A DNA stretch of 64,000 nucleotides from Paraplanobispora siamensis (GTDB lineage: Bacteria; Actinomycetota; Actinomycetes; Streptosporangiales; Streptosporangiaceae), in assembly GCF_016863175.1 (NCBI RefSeq), contig NZ_BOOJ01000058.1:62001-126000 (forward strand), read 5' to 3'. The translations under genes and the position numbers were made by a program. Below, in pieces: positions 8,888 to 17,041 of this stretch (the stretch's first letter is position 1; the number at the start of each line of letters is the position of its first letter). The notes under the pieces were generated by a model. The model saw nothing but the letters and a program-made list of their open reading frames with translations. It ran no database searches and was not told where the DNA came from.

Positions 8888-10024
8888 ATGGACGGCATCG
8901 GGGAGTCAGCCGGCGCTGAGGCGCCCGCGCGTGAGCGGGCGCTGGAAGTGTCGGGCAGGGGGTCGGAGCTCTTCGCGGCGGCCGCGCGGCGTCTTCGCCG
9001 GGTGGTGCCGTACGACGCGGCGGCCTGGATCGGCACCGACCCGGCCACCGTCCTGCCGACCTCGCCCATGCGCGTGGAGAACATCGGGCAGGAGCACTGC
9101 GAGACCTACTGGCAGCGCGAGTACGGCGCGCACGACATGCTGACCTTCCGCGACGTCGCCCGCTCGGCCTCCGCCGTGGGGACGTTGCGGCAGGTCACCG
9201 GTGGCAACCTGGGCCGCAGTGTGCGCTTCCGGGAGTTCATGCGGCCGCTGGGGTACGCCGACAACCTGCGCGCCGCCTTCCGCATCGGCGCGGGCGCGTG
9301 GGGGGTGGTGGACCTGTTCCGCTCCGGCGACCGTCCGCCCTTCGACGAGCGCGACCTGCGCCACGTGGCCGCCCTGGCGCCGGGGATCGCACTGAGCCTG
9401 GCCGGACTGGCCGTCGCCACCGGCCCGGGCGCGACCGCGGCGGGCGCGGCCGACGCGCCGGGCACGGCGCTGTTCGACGCCGATGACCGGATCGTCTTCG
9501 CCGACGCCCAGGCCGAGCACTGGTTCGGGGAGCTGGGCGGCTCGCCCTGGTCGCCTCTGTCGACCACTCTGCGGACGGGGGCCGTCGCCTCGGTGGTGGC
9601 GCGCGCCCGGGCCGTGGCCGCCGAGCGGGAATCCGGTCCCGCCGTCATACGGGTGCGCGGTGACAGCGGGCGCTGGGTCGGCATCCACGCCTCGGTGCTG
9701 CAGGACCGGAGGGGCCAGGCGGGGCCGGTCTCGGTGGTGTTCGAGCCGGCGACGGCGATGCAGATCGTCCCGATCATCGTGGAGGCGTACGCGCTGACGC
9801 CGCGCGAGCGCGAGGTCACCGAGTGCGTGGCGCGCGGGCACACCACCGCGGAGATCGCCACCCGGCTGCACCTGTCCACGCACACGGTCCGCGACCACCT
9901 CAAGGCGATCTTCGCCAAGGTGGACGTCGGCAGCCGCGGCGAATTGGTGGCGAGGCTGTTCGGGGAGCACGCGGGCTCCCTCATGCACGCCCCCGACGCC
10001 GACATCGTGCACGTTCACGACTGA
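8888..10024 (+). CDS. LuxR-family transcriptional regulator
   Basis: 378 residues. The N-terminal two thirds look like a GAF-type sensory region (VVPYDAAAWIGTDP, then GAWGVVDLFR, FDERDLRHVAALAPGIALSL) plus a PAS-like segment (ALFDADDRIVFADAQAEHWFG). The last 65 residues are a LuxR/NarL helix-turn-helix (LTPREREVTECVARG...STHTVRDHLKAIFAKVDV). There is no receiver domain, so it probably responds to a ligand. ATG 8888 is chosen because the spacer with the divergent oxidoreductase would otherwise vanish. The spacer contains a CCCCC...GGGGG inverted repeat (8836-8852) that may be its operator. Confidence 0.88.
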   Translation: MDGIGESAGAEAPARERALEVSGRGSELFAAAARRLRRVVPYDAAAWIGTDPATVLPTSPMRVENIGQEHCETYWQREYGAHDMLTFRDVARSASAVGTLRQVTGGNLGRSVRFREFMRPLGYADNLRAAFRIGAGAWGVVDLFRSGDRPPFDERDLRHVAALAPGIALSLAGLAVATGPGATAAGAADAPGTALFDADDRIVFADAQAEHWFGELGGSPWSPLSTTLRTGAVASVVARARAVAAERESGPAVIRVRGDSGRWVGIHASVLQDRRGQAGPVSVVFEPATAMQIVPIIVEAYALTPREREVTECVARGHTTAEIATRLHLSTHTVRDHLKAIFAKVDVGSRGELVARLFGEHAGSLMHAPDADIVHVHD

Positions 10025-10030
10025 CACGGG

Positions 10031-10234
10031 CGGCCACTTCACCGAGCTCCGCCAGACGGAGACCAGCTCCGCCTGATGAGCCGCAGAGGTGGTCGAGAGC
10101 TCGAGACGCACGCGGTAGTTCACCGTTTCGGGGTCTGGAACGGCGACGAAATCGAGGTAGAAGCCAGCGGGATCCGGCCAGGCGATGCACAGGGGGCGGT
10201 CGGCGCCGCCGGGATCTCGTCCGAACGCAATCCG
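10031..10234 (-). pseudogene. truncated VOC (glyoxalase-like) gene remnant
   Basis: The minus strand reads IAFGRDPGGADRPLCIAW, then PDPAGFYLDFVAVPDPETV and NYRVRLELSTTSAAHQAELV before the similarity stops. This matches the first half of the intact VOC protein at 20013-20750 (YPDPAALWIDVVAVPEPKTV, then RVHIDLATTSAAHQAELV). There is no start, no second half and no stop before it runs into the LuxR gene. The core shares a 35-bp exact DNA match, in inverted orientation, with the intact gene. It is a decayed fragment of a related VOC gene. Confidence 0.75.
10061..10095. repeat. 35-bp exact inverted copy of part of the VOC gene at 20236-20270
   Basis: These 35 bases are the exact reverse complement of 20236-20270 inside the intact double-VOC gene and encode the conserved STTSAAHQAELV segment. 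Silent identity over 35 bases suggests recent shared ancestry or gene conversion between the remnant and a VOC family member. Confidence 0.85.
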
Positions 10235-10293
10235 GCCGAGTGGTTGCTACGAACTCCTGTGACCGACAAGCCATCGGCACTGAGGAGTCAGCA

Positions 10294-10515
10294 ATGCAGC
10301 ACAACAACACCACCAGCAGGCGGGCCAGGAGGCTCGCCGTCGCCGTCGCCGCCGCCGGCGTCATCGTGGGCGGCGGGGTCGCCGTGGCGGGCCCGGCCGC
10401 CGCCGACACCTTCTGCGGAGAGACGGGGGACGGTGGCTTCGGGTGCGTGATCGACCAGGGCGACGGAACCTTCAAGATGGTCAACAGCAACGGAGACATC
10501 GTCTACAACTGGTGA
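10294..10515 (+). CDS. small secreted protein
   Basis: 73 residues from ATG 10294 with GAGGAG 7 bases before it. The signal peptide is clear: basic SRRARR, a hydrophobic AVAVAAAGVIVGGGVAVAG core and cleavage after AAADT. The mature part is only about 35 residues, acidic and glycine-rich, with two cysteines (TFCGETGDGGFGCVIDQG) that could form a disulfide. I do not recognise the family. A strong hairpin follows the gene. Confidence 0.75.
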   Translation: MQHNNTTSRRARRLAVAVAAAGVIVGGGVAVAGPAAADTFCGETGDGGFGCVIDQGDGTFKMVNSNGDIVYNW

Positions 10516-10542
10516 CGCCGCGCACCCGGCGCCTGACCTGAC

Positions 10543-10588
10543 GACGGGCGGACCGCGACCGGCTCGCGCCGGCGTGTGTCCGCCCGTC
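10543..10588. terminator. bidirectional hairpin terminator
   Basis: Perfect 11-bp stem GACGGGCGGAC / GTCCGCCCGTC with a GC-rich 24-base loop, placed between the convergent ends of the secreted-protein gene and the TetR gene. It could serve both. Confidence 0.7.
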
Positions 10589-10606
10589 CACGTTATCGGC
10601 GCCGCG

Positions 10607-11188
10607 TCAGGCCCGCCCGGGGCCCGCCGGCAGCAGGGCGCGGATCGCGGTGCCGACGGCGTCGAGGTCCACCGCCTCGGGGGCCACCCGCCACTGGGCG
10701 TGAACGCCGATGACGGCCCCCACCAGCAGGACCGTGAACGCCTCCGGCGTGGTTCCCGCGGGGAGCGCCTGCGCCGGTATCCGGGCCCGTACCGCCTGCC
10801 GGAGCGCCGTGTGCAGCCGCGCGTAGTGCTCGCGGATCGGTGAGTCCACCTCCACGGCCTCGGCGAGCAGGGTGATGAACAGGCGCGCGGCGGGCAGGCG
10901 GATGAACTCCATGACCTGGTCGAGCGGATCGCCGGGATGTTCCCCGGCGGGCGGGGTGAGACCGGTCAGCACGGTCTGGAGCCGGTCGTCGACCACCGCC
11001 TCCAGCAGGCCCAGCTTGTTGCCGAAGTGCCAGGGGATGGAGCCGCGGCTGATGCCGGCCCGTTCGGCGATGTCGATGAAGCTCGTCTGCCGGTACCCCT
11101 TCTCGGCGAAGAGCTCGGCGGCGGCCGCCACCAGCAGCCGGCGGCTCTCCTGAGTCCTCTCGATACGTCGCGTGGCCATGCGGTCCAT
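10607..11188 (-). CDS. TetR/AcrR-family repressor
   Basis: 193 residues. The N-terminal TetR helix-turn-helix is clear (AAAELFAEKGYRQTSFIDIAERAGISRGSIPWHFGNKLGLL), followed by an all-helical ligand domain. It is divergent from the four-helix membrane protein at 11271. The spacer contains an 18-bp near-perfect palindrome (11235-11252) just before that gene, the likely operator. Met at 11179 is an alternative start. Confidence 0.9.
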   Translation of the reverse strand: MDRMATRRIERTQESRRLLVAAAAELFAEKGYRQTSFIDIAERAGISRGSIPWHFGNKLGLLEAVVDDRLQTVLTGLTPPAGEHPGDPLDQVMEFIRLPAARLFITLLAEAVEVDSPIREHYARLHTALRQAVRARIPAQALPAGTTPEAFTVLLVGAVIGVHAQWRVAPEAVDLDAVGTAIRALLPAGPGRA

Positions 11189-11234
11189 CTAATCAGGTAT
11201 GCCGGATGACATAGCAAGTGTTAGTCGATATAGC

Positions 11235-11252
11235 CTGTGTCGGCCAACACAG
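11235..11252. promoter_or_regulatory. TetR-type operator CTGTGT-CGGCCA-ACACAG
   Basis: 18-bp palindrome with a single mismatched pair, 18 bases before the ATG at 11271 and just upstream of its ribosome-binding site. Its position would let the divergent TetR protein block the membrane-protein promoter. Confidence 0.6.
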
Positions 11253-11270
11253 AAAAGAAGGAGGCTCACG

Positions 11271-11729
11271 ATGAACTCCGGAAAACGACTGCTCCGCTGG
11301 GCGAGCGGGATCATGATCGTGCTGGGGGCGGGGCACCTGTCCCTGCTGACGCTCATCGCCCGGCAGGACGTCACCGGCTGGGTGGACCGGGGGATGTGGG
11401 CGGCGGTCCCGCTCGTGCTCTCGCGCGGGGACGCCGTACCGACGGTGGAGTCCCTCCGGAACCAGGCCGTCTTCTGGGGCGGCCCGGCGAGCTTCTCGGT
11501 ACCCCTGGTCCTCCTGGGCTGCCTGACCTGGTACCTCGCCGGACGCGGGGTGGCCGTGCCCGCCGGAATCGGCTGGGGCCTGGCGGCCTGGTGCCTGCTG
11601 GGCGGCGTCCTCCTCGTGCCCTCCCCGTTCTTCGCCGGGACCGTCGCCGGCGTGCTCATCATCCTGGCGGCGCGGAAGGCGGGAGATCGGCCGGGGGCAG
11701 TCCGGGATCGGAGGACGGACTCGGCGTGA
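11271..11729 (+). CDS. four-helix integral membrane protein (DUF6463-like)
   Basis: 152 residues from ATG 11271, preceded by an AAGGAGG site. Four hydrophobic segments (about 10-30, 63-87, 92-112, 117-135) follow an N-terminal GHLSLLTLIARQD loop. The layout resembles the DUF6463 family often paired with TetR regulators; the function is unknown. Divergence from the TetR gene and the shared operator suggest drug- or stress-inducible expression. Confidence 0.8.
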   Translation: MNSGKRLLRWASGIMIVLGAGHLSLLTLIARQDVTGWVDRGMWAAVPLVLSRGDAVPTVESLRNQAVFWGGPASFSVPLVLLGCLTWYLAGRGVAVPAGIGWGLAAWCLLGGVLLVPSPFFAGTVAGVLIILAARKAGDRPGAVRDRRTDSA

Positions 11730-11758
11730 TCCGCCGGCTCCACGCCGGGAACGACGGC

Positions 11759-12472
11759 TCAGCGGGGCCGGTGGCCCTTCCTGCCCCGGCCGGTCTGCGC
11801 GCCCCGGCGGCCCGATCCGCCCGGAGCGGGGTTGCGCGGCTGCTTGCGCGCCTTCTGCGGGGCGGGTGCGGGGGTACGGCCCCGCGAGCTGTTCGCCGTA
11901 CGCCCGCGGACGATGCCGATGAAGTCCTCCACCAGATCGGTCGTCGCCTCCGCGGGCCAGGCCAGCGCGACCTGTGACTGCGGCGTCTCCACAACCGGCC
12001 GGTAGGTCAGATCCCTGCGGTGGTACAGGCGCGCCAGCGACTGCGGGACCAGAAGCAGCCCGGCCCCCGCCGCCACCAGCTCGATCGCCTCCGCCGTCGT
12101 GTCCGGACGCCTGAAGGCCGGCAGCCCCGGCAGAGTCGTCCACTCAAGGGTGTCGTCCATCGGATGGAGCACCTCGTCGTCGGCGAGATCGGCGACGGTC
12201 ACCTCGTCGGCGGCGGCCACCAGGTGATCCTTCGGCACCACGACCATGGTGGTCTCGACGTAGAGAGGGATCACGCTGAGCCCCTCGCGGTCCACGGGCA
12301 ACCGCACGAACCCGGCGTCGGCGCCGCCGTCGCGCAGGAGCTCCACCACCTCGGCGGCGGCGACGGGGATCAGGGTGAGCGGCACGTCGGGTACGCGCTC
12401 GGCCCAGATGTTGACCCATTTGGCGGGCGTCACCCCGGGTACGTAAGCCAGCCGGAACTCCCTGTCAGTCAC
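11759..12472 (-). CDS. LysR-type substrate-binding domain protein without a DNA-binding domain
   Basis: 237 residues from GTG 12472. It begins directly in a LysR effector-binding fold (FRLAYVPGVTPAKWVNIWAERVPDVPLTL) and includes FVRLPVDREGLSVIPLYVE and AGAGLLLVPQSLARLYHRRDL. The usual 60-residue helix-turn-helix is absent. The C-terminus has a strongly basic Arg/Pro tail (RGRTPAPAPQKARKQPRN...GRGRKGHRPR) that might bind nucleic acid. It is divergent from the DUF5997 gene at 12527, an arrangement I recall from other actinomycetes. The start is uncertain: GAGGAA lies only two bases before GTG, and an ATG at 12514 is the alternative. Confidence 0.8.
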   Translation of the reverse strand: MTDREFRLAYVPGVTPAKWVNIWAERVPDVPLTLIPVAAAEVVELLRDGGADAGFVRLPVDREGLSVIPLYVETTMVVVPKDHLVAAADEVTVADLADDEVLHPMDDTLEWTTLPGLPAFRRPDTTAEAIELVAAGAGLLLVPQSLARLYHRRDLTYRPVVETPQSQVALAWPAEATTDLVEDFIGIVRGRTANSSRGRTPAPAPQKARKQPRNPAPGGSGRRGAQTGRGRKGHRPR

Positions 12473-12526
12473 TTCCTCAGAGTACCGATGTCGGGGGAGG
12501 CGGCTTGGAGCCATACCCTTGACACC

Positions 12527-12892
12527 ATGGCCAAGCCCAAGACCATCCAGACGATGAAGCCCGCGACCGCAGCCAAGAAGCTGGGCGTCCTCCTGTCGGC
12601 CACCCCCGCCGAGTTCCAGGAGGGACTCGTCTCCAGGGATGAGCTGAACGCGATGCAGGCCGCTCCGCCGGCCTGGCTGGCCGACCTGCGGCGCAACGGG
12701 CCGCACCCCCGGCAGGTCGTCGCCGCGAAGCTGGGCGTCTCCAACTCGGGCCTGGCCAGGGGCGGCATCACCGGGCCGCTCACCACCGCCGAGATCGACG
12801 CCATCAAGGCGGACAACCCCGAGTGGCTGCAGCGCGAGCGGTCGGTCCAGGCCGAGGTGCGCAAGGAGGCGCAGCGCCTCAAGCAGCGCTAG
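12527..12892 (+). CDS. DUF5997 family protein
   Basis: 121 residues from ATG 12527: basic start MAKPKTIQTMKPATAAKKLGVLL, then DLRRNGPHPRQVVAAKLGVSNSGLARGGI, which reads as a small helix-turn-helix-like segment, and a charged C-terminal helix. The family is conserved in actinomycetes without a known function. A CATACCCT box ends about ten bases before the ATG and no ribosome-binding site is seen, so a leaderless transcript is likely. It is divergent from the LysR-like effector-domain gene. Confidence 0.8.
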   Translation: MAKPKTIQTMKPATAAKKLGVLLSATPAEFQEGLVSRDELNAMQAAPPAWLADLRRNGPHPRQVVAAKLGVSNSGLARGGITGPLTTAEIDAIKADNPEWLQRERSVQAEVRKEAQRLKQR

Positions 12893-12974
12893 CCGGGCCC
12901 CGGACTTTTCTCCGGACAGCGTGTCGAGAAAGCTCGACCGGCGCCGACTGACCGGTGAACGACGAAGGAGGGTC

Positions 12975-13358
12975 ATGTCCACTGCGGGCCAGTCAGCGAA
13001 CAAGCAGACCGTCGAGCGGTACATCGACGGGTTCAACAAGTCCGATCACGAGCAGATCCTGTCGTGCCTGACCGACGACATCGAGTGGACCGTGTTCGGC
13101 CATTACCGGATCACCGGCAAGGAGGCCTACGACGCCAACATCGAGGGGCCGGATCCGGTCGGCGTCCCCCCGAAGGTGGAGATCACGCGGATGGTCGAGG
13201 AGAACGACGTCGTCATGGCGGAGATGACCCTCGAAGCACTCCAGAAGGACGGCAGCGTGATGCGCGCCGCGATGGGCGAGGTGTTCGTGATGCGCGACGG
13301 CCTGATCTGCGAGCGCCGGGCCTACGTCGTGCCACTGGTGGAGAACGACCACAGGTGA
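12975..13358 (+). CDS. SnoaL-like/NTF2-fold protein
   Basis: 127 residues from ATG 12975 with GAAGGAGG 5 bases upstream. The pattern KQTVERYIDGFNKSDHEQILSCLTDDIEWTVFG, then VFVMRDGLICERRAYVVPL is typical of the NTF2-like cone fold used by SnoaL cyclases, ketosteroid isomerases and many small-molecule-binding proteins. No biosynthetic cluster surrounds it, so the role is open. Confidence 0.88.
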   Translation: MSTAGQSANKQTVERYIDGFNKSDHEQILSCLTDDIEWTVFGHYRITGKEAYDANIEGPDPVGVPPKVEITRMVEENDVVMAEMTLEALQKDGSVMRAAMGEVFVMRDGLICERRAYVVPLVENDHR

Positions 13359-13409
13359 CGGACTGTCACGTATGAGTCGGACATCCCGACGTCCTCCGTA
13401 GCGCTCATC

Positions 13410-13425
13410 GTGATCCGTCGATCAC
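13410..13425. promoter_or_regulatory. inverted repeat GTGATC-CGTC-GATCAC
   Basis: Perfect six-base arms around four bases, in the 209-base spacer before the BtrH-like gene. It could be the terminator of the SnoaL gene or an operator; the stem is short for a terminator. Confidence 0.35.
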
Positions 13426-13567
13426 CCGCCACCGCCCTCGTTCGCGGCTGGACTCTCCCACCGGGGGAGGCCGCACACTCCTTTCAACGGCCCGGTAACC
13501 GGTCGTGAAGGGGACGGGGGCGGGGACGGCGTGACCGTTCGCCGCGTCAGCGTGAGGAGAGCGACGC

Positions 13568-14548
13568 ATGACCATCGTGGACGTCGAGGCCCGCGGCATG
13601 CACCACTGTGAGACGACGGCGCTGGGAGTGCTGTTGCGGCACGAAGGGCTCGACCTGTCCGAGCCCATGCTGTTCGGGCTGGGCTCGGGCCTGTCCTTCG
13701 TCTACTGGGACAGCAGGGGCATGGCCTTCCCCTTTCTCGGAGGCCGCGTCAAGCCCTTCGATCTCACCAGGAACCTGGCCGCCAGGCTGGGGCTGACGCT
13801 GACGGCCGAGGAGACCGCCTCGCCGCGCAAGGCGTGGCAGAACGTGGCCGCCCCCATCGACGCCGGCCGGCCGGTCGGCCTCCAGCTCGACTCCTACCAC
13901 CTGGACTACTTCCGCTCCAGGGTGCACTTCGGCGGTCACATGGTGGCCATGTACGGCTACGACGAGCACGACGTCTACCTGGTGGACACCGACCAGCAGG
14001 GAGGAGCGGTGCGCACCAGCCGGGCCGGTCTCGCCATGGCGCGGGCCGAACGCGGTCCGATGACCGCCAGGAACCGGTCCTTCACCATCACGCTGCCCGC
14101 TCACCCGCTCTCCTGGCAGGAGCGGATCGTCCCCGCCATCAGAGACTGCGCCGAGGCCTTCCTCGCCGCTCCCATCGCGAACCTGGGCCACCGCGGCATC
14201 GAGAAAGCCGGCAAGAAGGTGCCCGGCTGGCTGCTCCGCGCCGGCGAGCCGCAGCGGGACCTGCCGCAGGCCGCTCTTCTCATGGAGAGGGGCGGCACCG
14301 GCGGCGCCCTGTTCCGCGCTCTCTACCGCGACTTCCTCGACGAGTGCACCCGGCTGATCGACGACGGCGACCTCCGCGCCGGTCACCGGCTGTACGCCGA
14401 GGCCGCCGTGCTGTGGACGGAGGTGTCCACCTTGATCGCGAAGGCAGGGGAGAGCGGCGACGCCGAGCACCTGGAGCAGGCCGGCGTCATCCTCCACGAT
14501 CTTTCGCACATCGAGAGGGAGGCCATGCAGATCCTGAGCCGGCTGTAG
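13568..14548 (+). CDS. BtrH-type, C39-peptidase-like acyltransferase protein
   Basis: 326 residues from ATG 13568 with GAGGAG 8 bases upstream. The N-terminal half matches the BtrH N-terminal domain, a papain-like C39 fold: GMHHCETTALGVLLRHEGLDL carries the probable nucleophile Cys15, GGHMVAMYGYD the His and VYLVDTDQQGG the Asp region. In butirosin synthesis BtrH moves an acyl group from a carrier protein to the aminoglycoside. The C-terminal half (helical, about 175-326) resembles DUF4872. No carrier protein or aminoglycoside genes are nearby, so the acceptor is unknown. Confidence 0.85.
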   Translation: MTIVDVEARGMHHCETTALGVLLRHEGLDLSEPMLFGLGSGLSFVYWDSRGMAFPFLGGRVKPFDLTRNLAARLGLTLTAEETASPRKAWQNVAAPIDAGRPVGLQLDSYHLDYFRSRVHFGGHMVAMYGYDEHDVYLVDTDQQGGAVRTSRAGLAMARAERGPMTARNRSFTITLPAHPLSWQERIVPAIRDCAEAFLAAPIANLGHRGIEKAGKKVPGWLLRAGEPQRDLPQAALLMERGGTGGALFRALYRDFLDECTRLIDDGDLRAGHRLYAEAAVLWTEVSTLIAKAGESGDAEHLEQAGVILHDLSHIEREAMQILSRL

Positions 14549-14680
14549 CTCCACGGGGAGGCCTGTCGTGCCGCCGCAGGCCGAACCGCTCCACCGCCTC
14601 GGCGGCAGTGGCCCCTTTACCATCGGCCGTGGGGACCGCAGGATCTTGTTGACGACCAGACCACTTACGGAGACAGCCCC

Positions 14681-15559
14681 ATGGGAACCCCAGAAACGAT
14701 CACTTTCGCCTCCTCCCCGCCCCGGGCCCGGGCCTTCGACGTGGCGTGGATCCACGGCTCGCCGTCGGCCAAGCACAACACCGATCCCGACATCCAGGTG
14801 TACGCCTACGACGAGCACACGTTCGTGCTGCGGCAGAACAAGGCGATCAACTACGAGGCGCCCTTCCTGTTCCTGCTGTTCGGCGCCGATCGGGCCGTTC
14901 TGCTGGACACCGGAGCGACCGAGTCGGCCGAGTTCTTCCCCTTGCGGGACGTGGTCGACGACCTCGTCGGCAGCTGGCTCGCCCGCCATCCTCGTGACGG
15001 TTACCGCCTGCTGGTCCTGCACACCCACGCCCACGGCGACCACACCGCGGGCGACTCCCAGTTCGCCGACCGTCCCGGCACCCTGGTCGTGGGGGCCCGC
15101 AAGGACTCCGCATGGCCGTACTTCGGCTTCGACGCCGATCCCGACCGCGTCGCCCCGGTCGATCTGGGCGGCGGCCGGGTGCTGGAATGCCTGGCCACCC
15201 CCGGCCACCACGAGGCGGCCGTGACGTTCTACGACCCGCACACCGGTTTCCTGCTGACCGGGGACACCGTCTATCCCGGCAGGCTCTACGTCCAGGACTG
15301 GCAGGCCTTCACCCGCACCATCGACCGGCTGGTCGACTTCGCCGCCGCCCGGCCCGTCACCCACGTCCTCGGCTGCCACATCGAGATGACGACACGTCCC
15401 GGAGTCGACTATCCGATCCGCACCACCTACCAGCCGGACGAGCCGCCTCTGGAGATGACCGTCGCCGACCTGTTGGAGGTCCGCAAAGCCGTCGACGAGG
15501 TCGGCGACCGGCCCGGCTCGCACGCCTTCCCGCGCTTCGTCATCTGGCGCCAGGACTGA
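14681..15559 (+). CDS. metallo-beta-lactamase-fold hydrolase
   Basis: 292 residues from ATG 14681, with GGAGA 7-8 bases before it. It has the zinc-binding THAHGDHTAG motif (about residue 114), the third-site His in ATPGHHEAAVTFYD and the bridging Asp in LLTGDTVYPGR, then LGCHIEM near the end. The hydrolase is probably cytoplasmic, as no signal peptide is seen. The substrate cannot be told; relatives include glyoxalase II and lactonases. The 14549-14680 spacer before it holds nothing else recognisable. Confidence 0.9.
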   Translation: MGTPETITFASSPPRARAFDVAWIHGSPSAKHNTDPDIQVYAYDEHTFVLRQNKAINYEAPFLFLLFGADRAVLLDTGATESAEFFPLRDVVDDLVGSWLARHPRDGYRLLVLHTHAHGDHTAGDSQFADRPGTLVVGARKDSAWPYFGFDADPDRVAPVDLGGGRVLECLATPGHHEAAVTFYDPHTGFLLTGDTVYPGRLYVQDWQAFTRTIDRLVDFAAARPVTHVLGCHIEMTTRPGVDYPIRTTYQPDEPPLEMTVADLLEVRKAVDEVGDRPGSHAFPRFVIWRQD

Positions 15560-15613
15560 TCGCCCACGCTGTCACGCACGGGCCGGCCGTCGTCCCGGCT
15601 TGCGGCGCGGGTT

Positions 15614-16879
15614 CTAGCGGCGCGTGGCGTGGCCGTTCGGCAGTCCGGGATCCGGTGACGGTGAGGTGTCGCCGGCGGTGCCGGGCAGGCTGATGCGCAC
15701 CCGGGTGCCGCGACCGGGCCGGCTGTCGATGTGCACCTGTCCGCTGTGCAGCTGGACGATCTTGTTGGTGATGGACAGCCCCACGCCGGTGCCGCCGATC
15801 GCCCGGTCCTCCGCCTCACCGCCGCGGTAGAAGTCATCCAGCACGTGCTCCAGATCCGCCGGGGTGATGCCGATCCCGGTGTCGCGCACCTCGATCGTCG
15901 GGACCGGTTCGGCCGTGACGACGACGATGACGCTCCCGCCGGGCGGGGTGAACTTGACGGCGTTGTCCAGCACCTGGGCCAGCGCGTGCTCCAGCCGGGC
16001 GGCGTCGGCCCACGCCGTCACCGAGGCGGGGGCGCGCACGCCCACGGCGAGGTGGCATTCGCGGGCGGCGGGCATGACCTTCTCCACCACGCGCCGGGCC
16101 AGCTCGGCCAGGTCCACCGCGCCCGGGCGGTGGGCGAGGGTGCGGGCGTTGAGGCTGGCCATCAGCAGCAAGTCGTCGATGAGCCCCAGGATGCGCTGGC
16201 TGTTGCGTTCGATCACCCGCAGGAACTTCTGCTCGGTCACCTCGTCCAGCCCGCCGTCCTTGATCAGCTGCAGGTAGCTGGCGATCGAGGTCAGCGGGGT
16301 GCGCAGCTCGTGGTTGACGGTGCGCAGGAACTGGTTCTTCAGCTCCTCCGTCTCCCGCAGCCGGGTGATGATCTCATCGGCCCGCTGGGTGTAGTAGCGG
16401 GCCTCCATCAGGCCGGCGACGGCGGCGCCCAGCATGATCAGCGCCTGGTGCTGGTCCTCTTTCAGGCGACGGGGCACGTGGTCCATCACGCACACCGCGC
16501 CCAGGGCGTGGTCGTGGCTGGTGACGATCGGCGCGCCGCAGTAGAAGCGCACATACGGTTCACCGGTCACCCACGGGTTGGTGACGAAGCGCTCATCGGC
16601 CAGCGCGTCGGGGATCTCCAGCACCTCGCGGCTGCAGATGACATACGAGCACGCCGTCGCCTCCCGGCCGCCGCGCGTTGCGGTGATGCCGACGCGGCCC
16701 TTGTAGGACTGGCCTTCACCGTCGATGAGGGTGACCAGCGCGAGCGGGGCCTGGCAGACGGCCGCGGCCAGCCGGGCGACGGCGGTGAAGTCGGGTTCGG
16801 GTACGGCGGGCAGGGACTGCAGGGTGGCCAGCTCCGCCAACCGCTCGGGTTCGTCGGTAGGGATCGGGATGGAAACCAT
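15614..16879 (-). CDS. GAF-domain sensor histidine kinase
   Basis: 421 residues from ATG 16879, chosen over the GTG at 16891 because GGAGGAG lies between them. The GAF domain (about 20-165) has FYCGAPIVTSHDHALGAVCVMD; the HisKA motif VNHELRTP has His190; LDNAVKFTP, DTGIGI and GTGVGLSI mark the HATPase. It is soluble, with no partner regulator adjacent. The RDQ-repeat coiled-coil gene lies 162 bases upstream on the same strand, so the two may be co-transcribed. Confidence 0.92.
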   Translation of the reverse strand: MVSIPIPTDEPERLAELATLQSLPAVPEPDFTAVARLAAAVCQAPLALVTLIDGEGQSYKGRVGITATRGGREATACSYVICSREVLEIPDALADERFVTNPWVTGEPYVRFYCGAPIVTSHDHALGAVCVMDHVPRRLKEDQHQALIMLGAAVAGLMEARYYTQRADEIITRLRETEELKNQFLRTVNHELRTPLTSIASYLQLIKDGGLDEVTEQKFLRVIERNSQRILGLIDDLLLMASLNARTLAHRPGAVDLAELARRVVEKVMPAARECHLAVGVRAPASVTAWADAARLEHALAQVLDNAVKFTPPGGSVIVVVTAEPVPTIEVRDTGIGITPADLEHVLDDFYRGGEAEDRAIGGTGVGLSITNKIVQLHSGQVHIDSRPGRGTRVRISLPGTAGDTSPSPDPGLPNGHATRR

Positions 16880-17041
16880 CGGCTCCTCCACTCACGCTCG
16901 TGATTGCTCTGGAACGGTCGTGGTGGGCGTTGCCCCGCTACAGCCGCACTGGCCGGACTGTGGGCCAGGGGCATTCCTACCCCCTGGCCGAACCGGCGTA
17001 ACCGCTGTATCCGCAGTTGGAAGCGTTCCGGCCGGTCTCCG

